Shown here one piece after another: positions 11,841-24,001 of a stretch of 64,000 bases of DNA. The stretch comes from Diospyros lotus (Eukaryota; Streptophyta; Magnoliopsida; Ericales; Ebenaceae): assembly GCF_014633365.1 (NCBI RefSeq), contig NC_068343.1:24335307-24399306 (forward strand). Reading direction: 5' to 3'. Position numbers and translations under genes: made by a program. Position 1 is the first letter of the stretch. Each line of letters begins with the position of its first letter. The notes under the pieces were generated by a model. It ran no database searches and was not told the origin of the DNA. It was given only the letters and a program-made list of their open reading frames with translations.

Positions 11841-12936
11841 TCAACCCAAAAAATATCCAACTGGCCATAGGGGTCACAGTCTCCATTGTACTGAGGAATG
11901 TTCAGGACCTTAAATCTACGGGGGAGAGGCTCATGCTCTACTTCTCTTGAGAATGGGGTCATTTTATCGCGGTCTCTTCTCTGATCGTGAGTCTCATGTC
12001 GTGCCTCCAATTGTTGAATCATTTACAATAGCTCATCCATGCTTGGATTTTGGTCCAAAGATCACTCGGGGGGAGACCGTCTTTCCCATCTACTACCTCG
12101 ATCTGAAGAATAGTGAGCTCTTGGTTGATGTCGTCTCCTATTCCCTGGCAAGATACCATGAGTGGCACAATCTGGGTCGGCCTTGGCTGAGCTCTTCTGT
12201 AGGCGTGGATCTTCATGTCGTCGGCTTCCTTCATGATCCTCGACACGGCAATTTTCGTAACGATTTTCTCTCGTTCCCGAATTTGAGGGGTGGCCTCACC
12301 AACAAGCTAATCAGACGCGAGCCCCTCCTCAGGCGGATTCCTCCTTTTGCTCCTCAACCTACGGGGTATTAACAGCCATTTCCAACTGTTGTTCCCCTCC
12401 CAAGGGCAGGTTCTTACGCATTACTCACCCATCCGCCACTAGAAACACCACTTCCCGTCTGGCCCCTTTCCCCGAGATCGATGTTCTTCCGATCTCCCAG
12501 ACTGTGAGTTCTAGGAATACATAGATCCAGCCCGTTGTGAAGTTCCTTTACCTTCTCTTTCATCTGGAACGGGCCTTTCATCTCGAGGCTGTAGGATACC
12601 TTTGGGTGGTGTGACCTCCACCCGATTCTGGACAACCTAGATTTGCACTTGGGCCAATGTCCTTACCACATCCGTGAGCTGCCTGACTGTATTTTCCAGT
12701 GCCTCTTGACGCTGTTGCCAGGCCGAAGTCACCTCTATCCCTGGAACAGGGGTCGCAGACTGACAAGGAACCCATGAGGGGATTCCTGAGGTGGTTCCAA
12801 CCAATGGGGGAATGGAAGCGGTTGCAGCGGCCACGATTGTGCCCCCTATAGGTGGGATTTTTGGCGATCGATTAGTATAATCTTCGAGTTGATTGATTAT
12901 CACTTCAAAACTTCTCGTGTGTCTCCCCTTTGCCAT
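11775..12936 (-). pseudogene. Tat/Ogre-type Ty3/gypsy gag fragment
   Basis: On the minus strand a Met at 12936 starts MAKGRHTRSFEVIINQLEDY. A Pro/Thr-rich region and a Gln-rich coiled stretch (WQQRQEALENTVRQLTDVVR) follow. After several stops and frame changes comes MTPFSREVEHEPLPRRFKVL then IPQYNGDCDPYGQL, near 11960-11870. That last motif is the capsid entry typical of Tat-lineage gag. The sequence ends at about 11775 where 5S-like DNA begins, so protease and pol are absent. A primer-binding site and LTR lie immediately upstream at 12949-13606. Confidence 0.7.
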
Positions 12937-12948
12937 TGATGTTAATTA

Positions 12949-12972
12949 GAACGACTCTTTCTAGTGCCAAAA
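12949..12972 (-). other. Primer-binding site of the Tat-type gypsy element
   Basis: The minus strand reads ttttggcactagaaagagtc directly after the LTR end at 12973, in the place and form expected of a tRNA-primed start (TGGCAC/TGGCGC type). Confidence 0.5.
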
Positions 12973-13606
12973 TGTCAACGTTTAGAAATGGTCAACCGAG
13001 ATTCATCAGCCCGTACTGATCCAACAATCACGAATACGAGGGGAAGAACACCATAACACCATCAACAAGCAATACACAAAGGTTTTTTACGTGGTTCAGC
13101 CAGAATAATGCCTAGTCCATGACTGTCCTCTAATTATTTTGATAGAGTAACAGTATGTATTGTTTTTTCATGTATATCTGTACAATGTCTTTTTATTCCT
13201 TATTTATAGTGCAGGGTATCGACAATTTATACAAAGTTAAAAGTGGTGGGGTCACCTCGTGAAGGACAAAGTGCCCTTATTATCTCCATAAAATAGAGAG
13301 TAAAAGTTTCGCACCATGTGGGGTCTGACTTTCCACGGATAAGGACAAATAGACATCAGACCTGATTATTCTACTTCGTGGTCTCATTCGCAAGCTGATC
13401 GGGTTGACCAGCTAGCTAGAGTTGTTACTAGGAGCTCGCTTGCTATCGTGATCATAGATCGCACTTTAGCAATTATGCGACCTCGTAAAGATGGCTTCGG
13501 CCTTGAGCCTATTGGGTTTCGAGAGGTTGGGCCTTATCATTGGACCATTCCCAGCTCGCAGCAGTCCGTATAATAGCCCAAGACGGTTTGAAAAATACCC
13601 GTAACA
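12973..13606 (-). mobile_element. 5' LTR (634 bp) of the Tat-type gypsy element
   Basis: On the minus strand it begins TGTTACGGG at 13606 and ends GTTGACA at 12973. It is homologous across its length to the solo LTR at 16890-17581; both contain 'ttttacgtggttc.gccagaa.' and 'atgcctagtcca.g' blocks. The partner LTR of this copy is missing. Confidence 0.7.
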
Positions 13607-14307
13607 ATTAGTCAATAGACTTGTCATAACGGTTGACAACTAACACCCATACATCTAGCTATTAGAAACCATGACACCAACGACCGACCGACAAATAAAG
13701 CCAAAAGCCAAAGACAGTCAATAGATAAGGACAATGCAAATTAATTACAAGGACAATGCAAATTAAATAAGATGGAATTTTAATTTGAAGAATATTGTTT
13801 GTTAATTACAAGGACAATGCAAATTAAAATAAGATGGAGGATTGCAGCCCTTGGAAGTCAAATTGCAATCCAATTACAATTTGAAGGAATGCACGCAACA
13901 ACAATTGGTAGATTAAATTTTTTTTTTTTTTTTTTTTTGAAGATATATAGGGAGCTTCCAAGAAAAAACTCGTGTGTTTTTTCTGGAAGCCCTCAGTCCG
14001 CAACTTGAAGTGAGCAAAGACTTTTCTGACCCATTTCTAAATATTAATTATACACCATTCATTCTTGGTTTAATTAATATGTTTTTGTTTTGTTTTTATT
14101 TTTTGTTTTTTCTGAATCTTTTATCTTTTCTTATTAGTGATTGGATATGTTCCTTTCGACCCGACAAGATTGGTGGGGCTAGCTGTCGATGGAATGTCAC
14201 AATCTGATGATCTTCGTGGTAGGGTAGCTGGCACCTGTAAGCACTTAGACACTCAAGTCAATGAGGATTCAAAATCTCAAAGTATTGGTAAGTATTGGTA
14301 AGGTTTT
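13607..14307. other. Non-coding spacer with short internal repeats
   Basis: Three copies of acaaggacaatgcaaatta lie between about 13729 and 13826, and a T-run sits at 13919-13938. No coding sequence was recognised. The right edge is the truncation point of the LTR at 14308. Confidence 0.5.
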
Positions 14308-16124
14308 AGTAGCATGCATATATAACAATCATATCGTAAATATAAGTTTTCATGAAAAAACCACTTACAAAACCATGTTTAGGATAAAATTACTCACGTT
14401 TGCCCAAGAATCAGGGCACCCCGAAAAGCGCGCATCACCTCGATATACGTGCCCGACCTCGATTATCGTGCCAACTCTCAAAAATTTCACCAATCGTATC
14501 ATCTCAATCGCCTCAATCATAAAATAATATTTAATCACTAAATATCGTCAATATTCCATTTATTTCATTTTTCCTTCATTTTCTCTCATTTTTCCTTCTA
14601 AAAATTTCAATAAATAACATCGAGACTTTTTTTTCAAATCTAATTCCACAACAATTTATCATAGGCTATAAACATCAAAGGAAAAATACTGAACTTACTC
14701 GGATGTTGCGTTTTCACGCAAAACGAGGTTCTTTGGTGCTAAAACCGAAACATCGGGAAGTCCAATTCTAAATCTTTTTCCACAGACATCAAGATAACAA
14801 TTTTTTAGAAATTTAGAGATTTTTCCCAAATTTTTAGGCCACCCCACGCGCTAGCGCGTGGCTCTGCGTGTGTAAGCCGCGCATGAAAGCCACGCGCCGG
14901 CCTTCTTCTCCAGCGCCCACCTTGCCGATGATGCTGGAAACCTATGCCATCTTCTTCTTTTTCTTCAGTGGATCCATATGGGACATCTTGGGCTTCGAAA
15001 GGAGCATCGGAGGGCCTCTATTTGGCTGGCCAAACTCTCGGATCGGCCACCCGCCTCCAACTCCGATGAAGCTTCGAATTGCAATCAAAACACAACCAAA
15101 ATGCATCAAACTCTCCAGAATGTTTCTACATCTCATGGGCTTCAAAAGGCCTTTATTTTGGGCGGCCAATTCAAACAATAACACGGCCGATTTGAAGCTT
15201 AAACTCTTCAAATTTTTGGCCTCCTTCAACGCCTATTTATAGGCAAAATCGAACCCTCAAACGCCCTTGGATGTCTTACTCGACTTCTTAGGAGGTTCAA
15301 CCTCCCCTAGATCGACCCTCAAGTTGCCCTTGTCGACCAAGAAATTGAGTTGCAGGAGCTCGACCAATCGGCAGAATTCTTGGCTGATTTTTGCTCAATT
15401 TTTGGCCACCCCGGTTGCTTTTGTCAAATCTTCCTTTGCAAAAGTTGCTCCCCTGACCATCCCTCGTGCAACCCTGTGGCCAAAATCGGCCATGGCCGAC
15501 CGACCATGTGCTAGTTAGCCTCTCATTGCTATTTTTTTTTTCACTTTTATGCACTTTGGCCCCTCCATTTTTGGTCTTTACTTTTTAACCCCTTTTTCTT
15601 AGTCCCTAAACTTTCCAATATTGCGTTCAAGACCCTCGAGTCCTAAAACATCCATTTGACCCCTGAAGATTTCAAAAAACCATTGTTTCGGCCTCCCTCT
15701 TGCAATTTTAGAAAACTGTACTTAGACCCGAATTTTCATTTTGGCCTTAAACCTTTTCGTTTCTTCCTGAAACCTCTGAAGGGTTGTTCCTTATGAAAAA
15801 CCAAAGCCTTCTCAAGGTTCCGTTGACTTCTGAGAAGTTGTCTATAAAAATTCGATTTTGCAGCCTAATTGGCAACTGCCTTTTTGTTGTACCAAAAACT
15901 GTTCCCGAACCGATTTCTTTCGGCATCATAAATCCTATCTTGGGGTGCTCGTTAATGCCACGTCATTTTTCTTTGGCATCTCGGCTCCAGGGCACTCCTG
16001 GCAGTCGATTCAGTCATTTATACAGTAATAAATCACCCTTATATCCATAATTTATCCTTAGATTCAATTTTTGCCCCCAAGATAAATTACCTTTGAGTCT
16101 GTTAGAATTTCTCGGGTATTACAT
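14308..16124 (-). mobile_element. 3' LTR (truncated) of a minus-strand gypsy element
   Basis: It is collinear with 22018-23841 over about 1.82 kb, from 'tagcatgcatatataacaat' to the terminal TGTAATACCCG at 16124 (minus sense). Compared with the other LTR it lacks the last 730 bp; homology stops abruptly at 14308. ORFs inside are shared LTR sequence, not genes. Confidence 0.85.
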
Positions 16125-16140
16125 TCACCTCTCCTTAAAG
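16125..16140 (-). other. Polypurine tract next to the 3' LTR
   Basis: The minus strand reads taaggagaggtgaa immediately before TGTAATACC, the expected position for plus-strand priming of a gypsy element. Confidence 0.65.
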
Positions 16141-16329
16141 AAATTTCGGCCTCGAAATTTTCATCTGACCGTTAAGGTAACTAAGACAATATATAGCTTA
16201 TTACCTGTACACCTTAAATCAAATATTTATTTGATCCTTGACAAACACCTCTATTTGTGTTCCTTACACGTCCAATGCTTACAAACATACCGTGTCATTC
16301 ACATAATTTCCTGTTATGGCTCTTTTATA

Positions 16330-16884
16330 AATGACCACACATCTTCCAACATTTTCGGCATGCACATCCTACCCCATATCTTTTAAGAATGCCTTCTTGC
16401 ATTTCAAAAATCATAACTCTTGGGCTGACCACAATCATCAATAATAGACCATAACACTCATCAATCACACATGCTTTCGTATCTTGATCACTAGATCCAG
16501 CTAAACCCTTAGGCCGGCGATAAAGACAAACGATCCATTCGGCACTATGCTCATAGCTAGTAGGCCAACAAGCCTTCAACATCATCTGACACTCACAGCT
16601 ATCCACCCAGGTCATGCGTCGACACCTCACGACCACGCCCCAAGTGATACGAAGTAGTGCAGTCGTAGTCCTCGAGGAACTCTATCCACCATCGCTACCT
16701 CTCGTTCAACTCCTTCTGCGAGAACCCACACCTCAGGCTTTTCGTGGTTTGTAAGCACATCAAATGTTCCATCATTTTGGTAGTGTCTCCATAACCTCAA
16801 CAGCACATACCTTAGCTATCAGTTCCAAGTCATATGTCGGGTAGTTTTCTTTGTGCCTTGGTGTAATCCACACGCATTCATTTG
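16330..16884 (-). pseudogene. Gypsy RNase H and downstream pol remnant
   Basis: On the minus strand 16860-16630 translates, with frame changes, to RHKENYPTYDLELIAKV, then FDVLTNHEKP and WWIEFLEDYDCT. This is the C-terminal RNase H signature of gypsy pol (the block ending in the DYDC motif). Further minus-strand sequence to 16330 (MTWVDSCECQMMLKACW) is weaker. Stops and frame changes are frequent. The upstream part of RNase H continues beyond the solo LTR that splits it at 16885-17586. Confidence 0.6.
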
Positions 16885-16889
16885 GTCAT

Positions 16890-17581
16890 TGTCGACGTTT
16901 GATTTCGGCCGACCGTGATTCGTTTTGGGCCGCGGTGAGTCAATCCAAAAATACCGAGAAGGAAGGAAGAAAACCCCTCCCCCCCAAAGTTCCAAGCGTG
17001 TGCACCAGAATCTTTTACGTGGTTCGGCCAGAACGATGCCTAGTCCACGGCCGCCCTCTGATTATTCTCCCAGAGTGGCGGTATCTAATTATTCTTTTTT
17101 GTCTTTCTTGCCTCTCATGGTCTCTTTGATTTCCATTTATCTTGAGGGGCTTTTACAATCTAGATAATATATAAAAATACAGTGTTTGTATAATGGGGGA
17201 CAGACAGTTCTTACCCCCTTCGCAAGACCGGGAGTGGGATCCTCATTAAGAGGGGCATGGGCTGTTACAGATAAAGTGATCGGACCCTACCTCTGACTTC
17301 TCAGCAGCTTTGCCACTCATGCGAGCTGGAGGTTTTGGGCGAGCGACCTGGTTGGTCCAGCGATCTGGAGGATATTTCAGGAGCTCGTTAGTCGATTGCT
17401 CCGAGCTCGTTGGGGGATTACCGGGAACTCGCCATATGCTCGCTTTACGAGTTCCGGATCTTTGGTGGGGGCTGGACCTTCCTTGACGAGGTCGTCCGGG
17501 CCTTCTTGGCCTTGGGTGATTGGGCCGGTCTATCGGACCGAGTCTGGCCCATGCGGGGTGATGCGGGAAATACATATAACA
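16890..17581 (-). mobile_element. Solo LTR of a Tat-type gypsy element, 692 bp
   Basis: It is homologous to the LTR at 12973-13606. The ends are TGTCGACG at 16890 and ATAACA at 17581. It is flanked by the 5-bp direct repeat GTCAT (16885-16889 and 17582-17586). No internal region is present, so it is the product of LTR-LTR recombination. It lies inside the pol remains of another gypsy element and so is younger than that element. Confidence 0.85.
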
Positions 17582-17586
17582 GTCAT

Positions 17587-18040
17587 GTTGCACTAACACG
17601 TAATCAGATCCTTTGAGTTATCACGAGCTCTCACTGCATCTGGCAGATTATTCTCATTAAACTCTTTTCACGAGTCCTATTATAGGCACAACTATTCTGA
17701 AGTGTCCAATCACGACCTTCTAACAACCGCTTGCTAAAACATCTTATTTCGAAACATCTTAGTATTCTATTTCGAAACCTGATTCCCAAAAATTTCATTT
17801 CGAACCCTACGTTGCTCCATGTTTCGAAATATAGGGTCGGGACTATAATTATCCGAAAAGCCTCGAACTCAACTTTTGCGTGTTCGGATAAATTTTTTCT
17901 TCTTGCCAAAATCTCCGGAATAATAAAACACATTTTTCCATAAAGAAAATTTCTACATTTTTTTTTTCTTTTCTTCTTATTCTTCTTATTCTTTCTTCTT
18001 CTTCTTCTTCTTCTTCTTCTTCTTCTTCCTTCCTTCCTCT
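17587..18040. other. Non-coding interior of the gypsy element with a CTT/GAA microsatellite
   Basis: No protein family was recognised. Positions 17700-17940 carry recurrent tttcgaaa words. A (CTT)n tract at about 17975-18030 gives artificial Glu-rich translations on the minus strand. Confidence 0.5.
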
Positions 18041-18430
18041 AAGATGCACCAACCCTGCGCGCGAACAACAACCGGCCCCCTCTGCATTCCAGCGTCGCCA
18101 CCACCTCCGACGACCGCCGTTGCCCTCTCTGCAACCACTTCAGTGCCTGCTTCGCCATCGACCGCGAGCCACCATGCGGCTTCTCCGTGCCCCAAGTCAC
18201 CGATCGCCATCTCCGACGGCCCAAACGGCCCTCCGTCGACCAGATCCGGCTGCCGCCACCACTGCCAGCTACCTCGCGCAGCCACCAGTCTCCGCCTAGC
18301 TTCCCTCGACCGCCATCGCGACCGTCGCCGTCCCTATCATTGCTGCCAGATCCGGGTCGATCTGACCTGACTCGATCCGTTTCAGGTTTGACCCATCCCT
18401 AATTCAACCCATTAGATCTGACCCATATTT
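18041..18430 (+). other. GC-rich leader upstream of the LOB-domain copy
   Basis: This is a sharply GC-rich block (18050-18360) with Pro/Ser/Arg-rich but unrecognised translations in several frames. A 'gatccgggtcgatctgacc' stretch follows. It differs in composition from both sides. It could be a 5' UTR or exon carried along with the LOB-domain copy, or an unrelated insertion. No start codon in frame with the LOB domain was found. Confidence 0.35.
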
Positions 18431-18454
18431 GATTTGCTTAGATTTAGCCAGAAT

Positions 18455-19041
18455 TTGGATCTATCATACCAAGATGCAAAATACCAAAACCCCGGCCTTG
18501 GTGTGGTGCCTGCATGGTCTTGCATGCCCAATGCCCTCCACGGTGCTTCTTTGCCCTGTACTTCAGTCATGAGGAAGGAGCTATTGACTTTTCTGCCATC
18601 CACAGAGTTTTTGGTGTCAGTAATGCTTCCCTCCTTTTGTACCGACTTCCGGCAAAAGACCAGTCTGAGGCAGCCGTTTCACTTACCATTGAGGCTTTAG
18701 CTCGGCTCCAATATCCCGTCTATGGTTGTATATCTCACATTCTTACCCTTCAACAGCAGGTTAGTGATTTGCAACCTTATCGAGCTTATTTTCAAGATTT
18801 ACTCTTTGCTACCTATCCTGCATATTCCCAACCTATCCTAGATTGGTCTCTCCTACAACCCGATCAAAATCCAAAATGGAACTCCGATCTTCCCATCATC
18901 CCCGAGGATGTCTCTTATCCTAGTTTCTCAGAGGCTACCCTTCCACCTTACCTTGGTGAAACCAGCAGTAGCCAGATGCCACTTCCAGATGACATCGATG
19001 AGCTGGGACATGTCGTGTTTGGCAACCATCGTCATCACTGA
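18455..19041 (+). pseudogene. LOB-domain (LBD, class I-like) transcription factor copy without N-terminus
   Basis: LBD proteins are plant nuclear DNA-binding regulators of organ and root development. In one open frame ending at a stop at 19039-19041 the sequence has the zinc-finger-like block CGACMVLHAQCPPRC (C-x2-C-x6-C-x3-C, 18499-18543). FFALYFSHEEGAIDFSAIH and VFGVSNASLLLYRLP (the GAS-like block) follow, then VYGCISHILTLQQQV (the coiled-coil end of the LOB domain). After that comes an acidic, Pro-rich C-terminus of about 95 aa (PDDIDELGHVVFGNHRHH). Family proteins usually have the C block within a few residues of the start Met. Here two in-frame stops precede it near 18440 and no upstream ATG is in frame, while an ATG at 18514 falls inside the C block. 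The domain is uninterrupted by any intron. It lies on the plus strand inside the interior of a minus-strand gypsy element. It could be an expressed exon if an upstream exon exists; I judge a captured or retroposed copy more likely. Confidence 0.7.
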
Positions 19042-21267
19042 GCACCGACATCATTATCAGTTCTATGGTTTGCCTTTTTCTTTTGAGTAATTGTATGGTT
19101 TGATCTCCTGTAACTATTTTGAACATATGGAATGAATATTATGCTTCGGTACTTTTGATGTTCCATTCTCTTGTTTTACCCTCGATTGTATATTGATCAT
19201 AAGATATGTCATCCTCCTGCAACTGTTTTAATAATTAATCAAATCGAGGTAAAATATCAGCTTCTAATTATCACCTGATAATTCACTTCCTTAATCAAGT
19301 CACACAAGCTAAGCATCCAAGTTATCATTGGTAATTTCATCATTAAGAAATAATCCCGTTAAATCTTCCGAGAATATATCCTAGTTATTTTCCATTTCTC
19401 TTACGATTTTTTCACTGACCACAAGTGTCTATACCTCATAACAATAGGCTCCTTATTTTCATAACTTGCTGACATCATTTTAATGATTGTCCAGCTATAT
19501 ATTTCTCAATTTGCCTACTAGGGCTACATAGACTAACCGTCTAGCTATATGAGACTTTCATTCTCCAAAATTGAAAATCTTAAATCTGTTAATCAATTTA
19601 GGTCTGCAGCTTCCCCTACAGCGACCTGCCATTCTAGCACATCTGCCATCACTTGATTCTCTCATCACAAATCCTAAAAGCCTCCATGACCTTTAAGATA
19701 GATCTCTTTAGAAAATTCCTCAGGAATTCCAAATCGATTTATCTCTGAAGATTCGAAATCATCATCTTTCGAGTACTCAATTTCCTTGTAATTAATCATG
19801 GCTCTCAATCCACTATTCATCATGGTGCCTTCAAGTTCACCTTGTCAGGTTGACCATCGACAATTTTACCTGATTCCGCAGATCCATTTGGCACACTACA
19901 CTGTAGTCACAACCTCTGCTGACTAGGTCTCATCATTATCATTTTTTTCGATTCATACAACCTATCAATTCTTTCCCTTTTGGTACCCGATCTCTACCTT
20001 GAGTTGAGGCTTCCATCTCACAACTCATCGTCAAGGTTTTAGACTAGCCGCGCTCCACTACCTAAAATCTCATTTATCGAGAATCCACTAACTCTCGTAT
20101 TTTGTTCTTCAAATCTAATTGACTATCGGCACACGACTATTAAATTAATTCTTTCTAGGCACTACACTTACCGTCAGCTAGCACACAAGTTGTCATCATC
20201 ACCCCGATCACATAGTAGGCTTACTCCTACATCATATGTTGACCCTCACATGGGTACGTCCCGGGTGAAAACTGCACGGTCTCATTATAGCCCTCCTAGA
20301 GTTATCGTTCTTTGTCGCTGCCATGAGTCCAACTCTCTCTGCAAGAACATTCATTCTAGGCCCTCGAGCCTCCCATTGCTCGTTGTGTCATCAATCCCAA
20401 AGATGATCACAAACCTCGATGCAATCTTTTAAATAGGACACTCGATCCATATTCAATCCATCTTACCTTAGGTTGATTCCCTAGGCTTCCGGCCATCGAT
20501 CAACAATAACTAGCGGCACACCTCGCATCCTAGACCATTAAAACTTGGAATTCTCTACAAGGTATAGACCCTATTGTGTTGCCCCAAATTTTCAGCATCT
20601 GATCGTCTACTCGGCAGTTCACTAAGCAACTTAGACCTTGGGTCCCAGACCCATATCGCGAAATAGTTTACAAGTTTCCCCGGTACGTTGATCATAAGCT
20701 CATTACAAGCCTTCTGCCTTGGTCCCTATATTCAGATTTGTCACTGTGAACACTCAACCAGTAGTGTCGTTGGGCTGCTAGGGTTTCTTTATCCCATTTT
20801 CACGATTCACATCGGTTACACCACTTTCAGCTCATCAATTGACGCACCTATGCGCCATCATTTGGCCATCTTTGGCCTCTCGTTCGATCCAATCCGATGG
20901 ATCCCTTATCTTTATATCATATTTCTGAGATATTAAATGATCCTCGAAAATCCTTATCCCTCGATCCTTAACTTGACAGCTAAGCCATCAGACTAATCTT
21001 GTGCTAGCTTCTATCAGGCATTCTACTATTCACCAAGAATAGTAGTCGTCTACTAAAATAGTGTCTGCTCGTGAATAGTACACCAGGTAAAATCCCAGGA
21101 AAGACGTGCATTTCCACTACACCACACTTATCCAGTAACCGTCAATACCCAAATCTTACGGTGGCTTTGCTTATCTAGCCACACGCGACCTTTTCCTTAG
21201 ATTCACTCTAATATCGACTATACTAGAGTCACTCAAGGCTCAGACACTTCCTATGTCTTCAACAATT
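19042..21267. other. Decayed interior of the minus-strand gypsy element
   Basis: This lies between the LOB-domain copy and the primer-binding site. No reading frame longer than about 80 codons exists and I recognise no gag or RT motif on either strand. The position implies leader and gag/pol remains, but the sequence does not show it. Confidence 0.4.
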
Positions 21268-21281
21268 CCGCTTTGATACCA
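21268..21281 (-). other. Primer-binding site of the 14.3-23.8 kb gypsy element
   Basis: The minus strand reads tggtatcaaagcgg just past the LTR end, matching the usual tggtatcagagc-type initiator tRNA site. Confidence 0.7.
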
Positions 21282-21283
21282 AC

Positions 21284-23841
21284 TATAACGCCCCGTTTTT
21301 CTCTTACCGAGCGTGTCACTATGCTGGGGCCCCAAAATATACATAAATTATTTTTCTTTCTTTCTCGGTACATAACTTAAACCTTAAGTACAGAATTTCA
21401 AACAAAACCCCAAGAAAATCATTCACAATATACGGAAGCGATAATCGAAACCTAATATGGTACATACCTGAATTCACCTTATATTATATCTGTACCGTAT
21501 ATTATATCTCAAATATAAAAAACATGGAGATTCCATAAACATTGTAACAAGACTAATCATTAATAAAGCATAAGCTAAAACATATCTGAATCGGCTCGCT
21601 GAGTTCATTGGCCACTCCATCACGTGCCGTCTCATCTCAACCTGCTCATTGCCTAAGCTGCAAGTCTAAACTGGAATGTTGAATGTTCTAGGGCCATAAC
21701 CCATTAGAAGATGAAACTTATAGTGAGGGTCCAAAACATATATATATATATATGAATGCATGATGCAATAACATGAACAACATTTGCCCCTAATGTAACT
21801 TCCTAGGCCCACCAGCTTGGCACGAAATCCTAGGCAAATCCTAGACCCCTACAGGATAAGCCTAACGTTATTCCATCATTGCCCTAGGGGAATTATGGCT
21901 ACACTCTGGGGGCGACATCCCATTCCCATGCACAAATATCAATGTGATAATAATATCGTGCCATGCAATTATCACGACTTTCCATGCAATATGACAAAAT
22001 GAATATTGCATTCATAAGTAGCATGCATATATAACAATCGTATCGTAAATATAAGTTTTTATGAGAAAACCACTCACAAAACCATGTTTAGGATAAAATT
22101 ACTCACATTTGCCCAAAGATCAGGACACCCCGAAAAGCGCACATCGCCTCGATATGCGTGCCCGACCTCGATTGTCATGCCAACTCTCAAAAGTTGCACC
22201 AATCGTATCATCTCGATCACCTCAATCATAAAATAATATTTAATCACTAAATATCCTCAATATTCCATTTATTTTAATTTTCCTTCATTTTCTCTCATTT
22301 TTCCTTCTAAAAATTTCAATAAATACCATCGAGACTTTTTTCTCAAATTTAATTTCACAAGAATTCATCATACGCTATAAACTTCAAAAGAAAAATACTG
22401 AACTTACCCGAATGTTGCGTTTTCATGCAAAACGAGGTTATTTGATGCTAAAACCCAGACATCGGGAAGTCTAATTCTAAATCTTTTTGCCCAGACATCG
22501 AGATAACAATTTTCTAGGAATTTAGAGATTTTTCCAGAGTTTTTAGGCCACCCTATATGCCCCCATGTGCTGGCGCGTGGCTCTGCGCGTGTAGGCAGCG
22601 CCTGAAGGCCACGCGCCGGCCTTCTTCTCCAATGTCGGCCTTGCCGACAATGCTAGAAACCTATGCCATCTTACTCCTCTTCTTCAGTCGATCTATATGG
22701 GACATCTTGGGCTTCGAAAGGAGCATCGAAGGGCCTCCGTTTGGCCAGCCAAACTCTCGGATCGGCCGCCCGCCTCCAATTCCGAGGAAGCTTTGAATCG
22801 CTATCAAAACACAACCAAAATGCATCAAACTCTCCATAATGTTTCTACATCTCATGGGCTTCAAAAGCCCCTTATTTTGGGCGACCAATTCGTTCAATAA
22901 CACGGCCAATTTGAAGCTCAAACTCTTCAAATTTTTGACCTCCTTCAACGTCTATTTATAGGCAAAATCGAACCCTCAAACGCCCTTGGCTGCCTTACCC
23001 GACATCTTAGGAGCTTCAACCTCCCCTAGATCAACCCTCAAGTTGCCCTTGCCGACCAAGAAATCGAGTTGCAGGAGCTTGACTAATTGGCCGAATTCTT
23101 GGTTGATTTTTGCTCAATTTTCGGCCACCCTGGTTGCTTTTGTCAAATCTTCCTTTGCAAAAGTTGCTCCCCTAACCATCCCTCGTGCAACCCTGTGGAA
23201 AAAATCAGCCATGGCCGACCGGCCATGTGTTGGTCAGTCTCCCATGGCTATTTTTTTCACTTTTTTATACTTTGGCCCCTCAACTTTTAGTCTTTACTTT
23301 TTGACCCATTTTTCTTAGCCCCTAAACTTTCCAATATTTTATTCAAGACCCTCGAGTCCTAAAATATCCACTTGACACCTGAAGATTTCTAAAAACCATT
23401 GTTTCGGCCTTCCTCTGGCAATTTTAGAAAACTACACTTAGGCCCGAATATTCGTTTTGGCCTTAAACCTTTTTGTTTCTTCCTGAAACCTCCGAAGGGT
23501 TGTTCCTTATGAAAAACCATAGCCCTCTCAAGCTTCCGTTGACTTCTGGGAAATCATCTATAAAGATTCGATTTTGCAACCTAATTGACAACTGTCTTTT
23601 TGTTGTACCGAAAACTGTTCCCAATCTGATTTCTTTCAGCACCATAAATCCTATCTCGGGGTGCTCGTTAATGCCGCATCATTTTTCTTTGGCATCTCGG
23701 CTTCAGGGCACTCCCAGCAATCGATTCAATCATTCATACGGTAATAAATTACCCTTATAGCCTCAATTTATTCTTAAATTTTATTTTTGCCCCAAGATAA
23801 ATTACCTTTGAGTCTTTTAAAATTTTTTGGATATTTCACTA
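21284..23841 (-). mobile_element. 5' LTR (about 2.56 kb) of a minus-strand gypsy element
   Basis: It starts TGAAATATCC at 23841 (minus sense) and ends near ...gggcgttatagt at 21284, next to the primer-binding site. The right 1.82 kb is collinear with the 3' LTR at 14308-16124 with scattered substitutions and small indels. The element is therefore old. The terminal TG is kept but the sequence following it differs between LTRs (ATATCC versus ATACCC). Confidence 0.8.
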
Positions 23842-23883
23842 GTCGGCCCAACCCAGTCCGACTGATCCATTTTCCAACTCTAG

Positions 23884-23891
23884 GTAGGAAT

Positions 23892-23923
<32 letters not shown>

Positions 23924-24001
23924 TGCAAGCAAGCCATATTGGATTCGATGCCCATTACAATTCTCACTTCTTACCGTTTCATCTGTGGCGCAATCACTCT
24001 T
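23884..24001 (+). pseudogene. Duplicated fragment of WAT1-like exon 1 with a (TA)n expansion
   Basis: It matches 24776-24872 of the complete gene: 'gtaggaatcaacata', then 'ttgcaagcaagccata', 'gatgcccattacaattctca' and 'taccgtttcatctgtgg'. A (TA)n run of about 24 bp (23896-23922) has grown inside the word that reads acatatttt in the gene. There is no ATG, flanking exon or splice signal. It is about 0.9 kb upstream of the intact exon in the same orientation. Confidence 0.85.

Noticed and set aside
15000..15560. Overlapping 80-120 codon ORFs on both strands (also seen at 22560-23320)
   Set aside because: They are repeated in both LTRs of one gypsy element and have no conserved domain, so they are open by chance in GC-rich LTR DNA.
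17849..18285. Glu/Lys-rich and Gly-rich minus-strand ORFs
   Set aside because: They arise from the (CTT)n microsatellite and from the antisense of the GC-rich leader.
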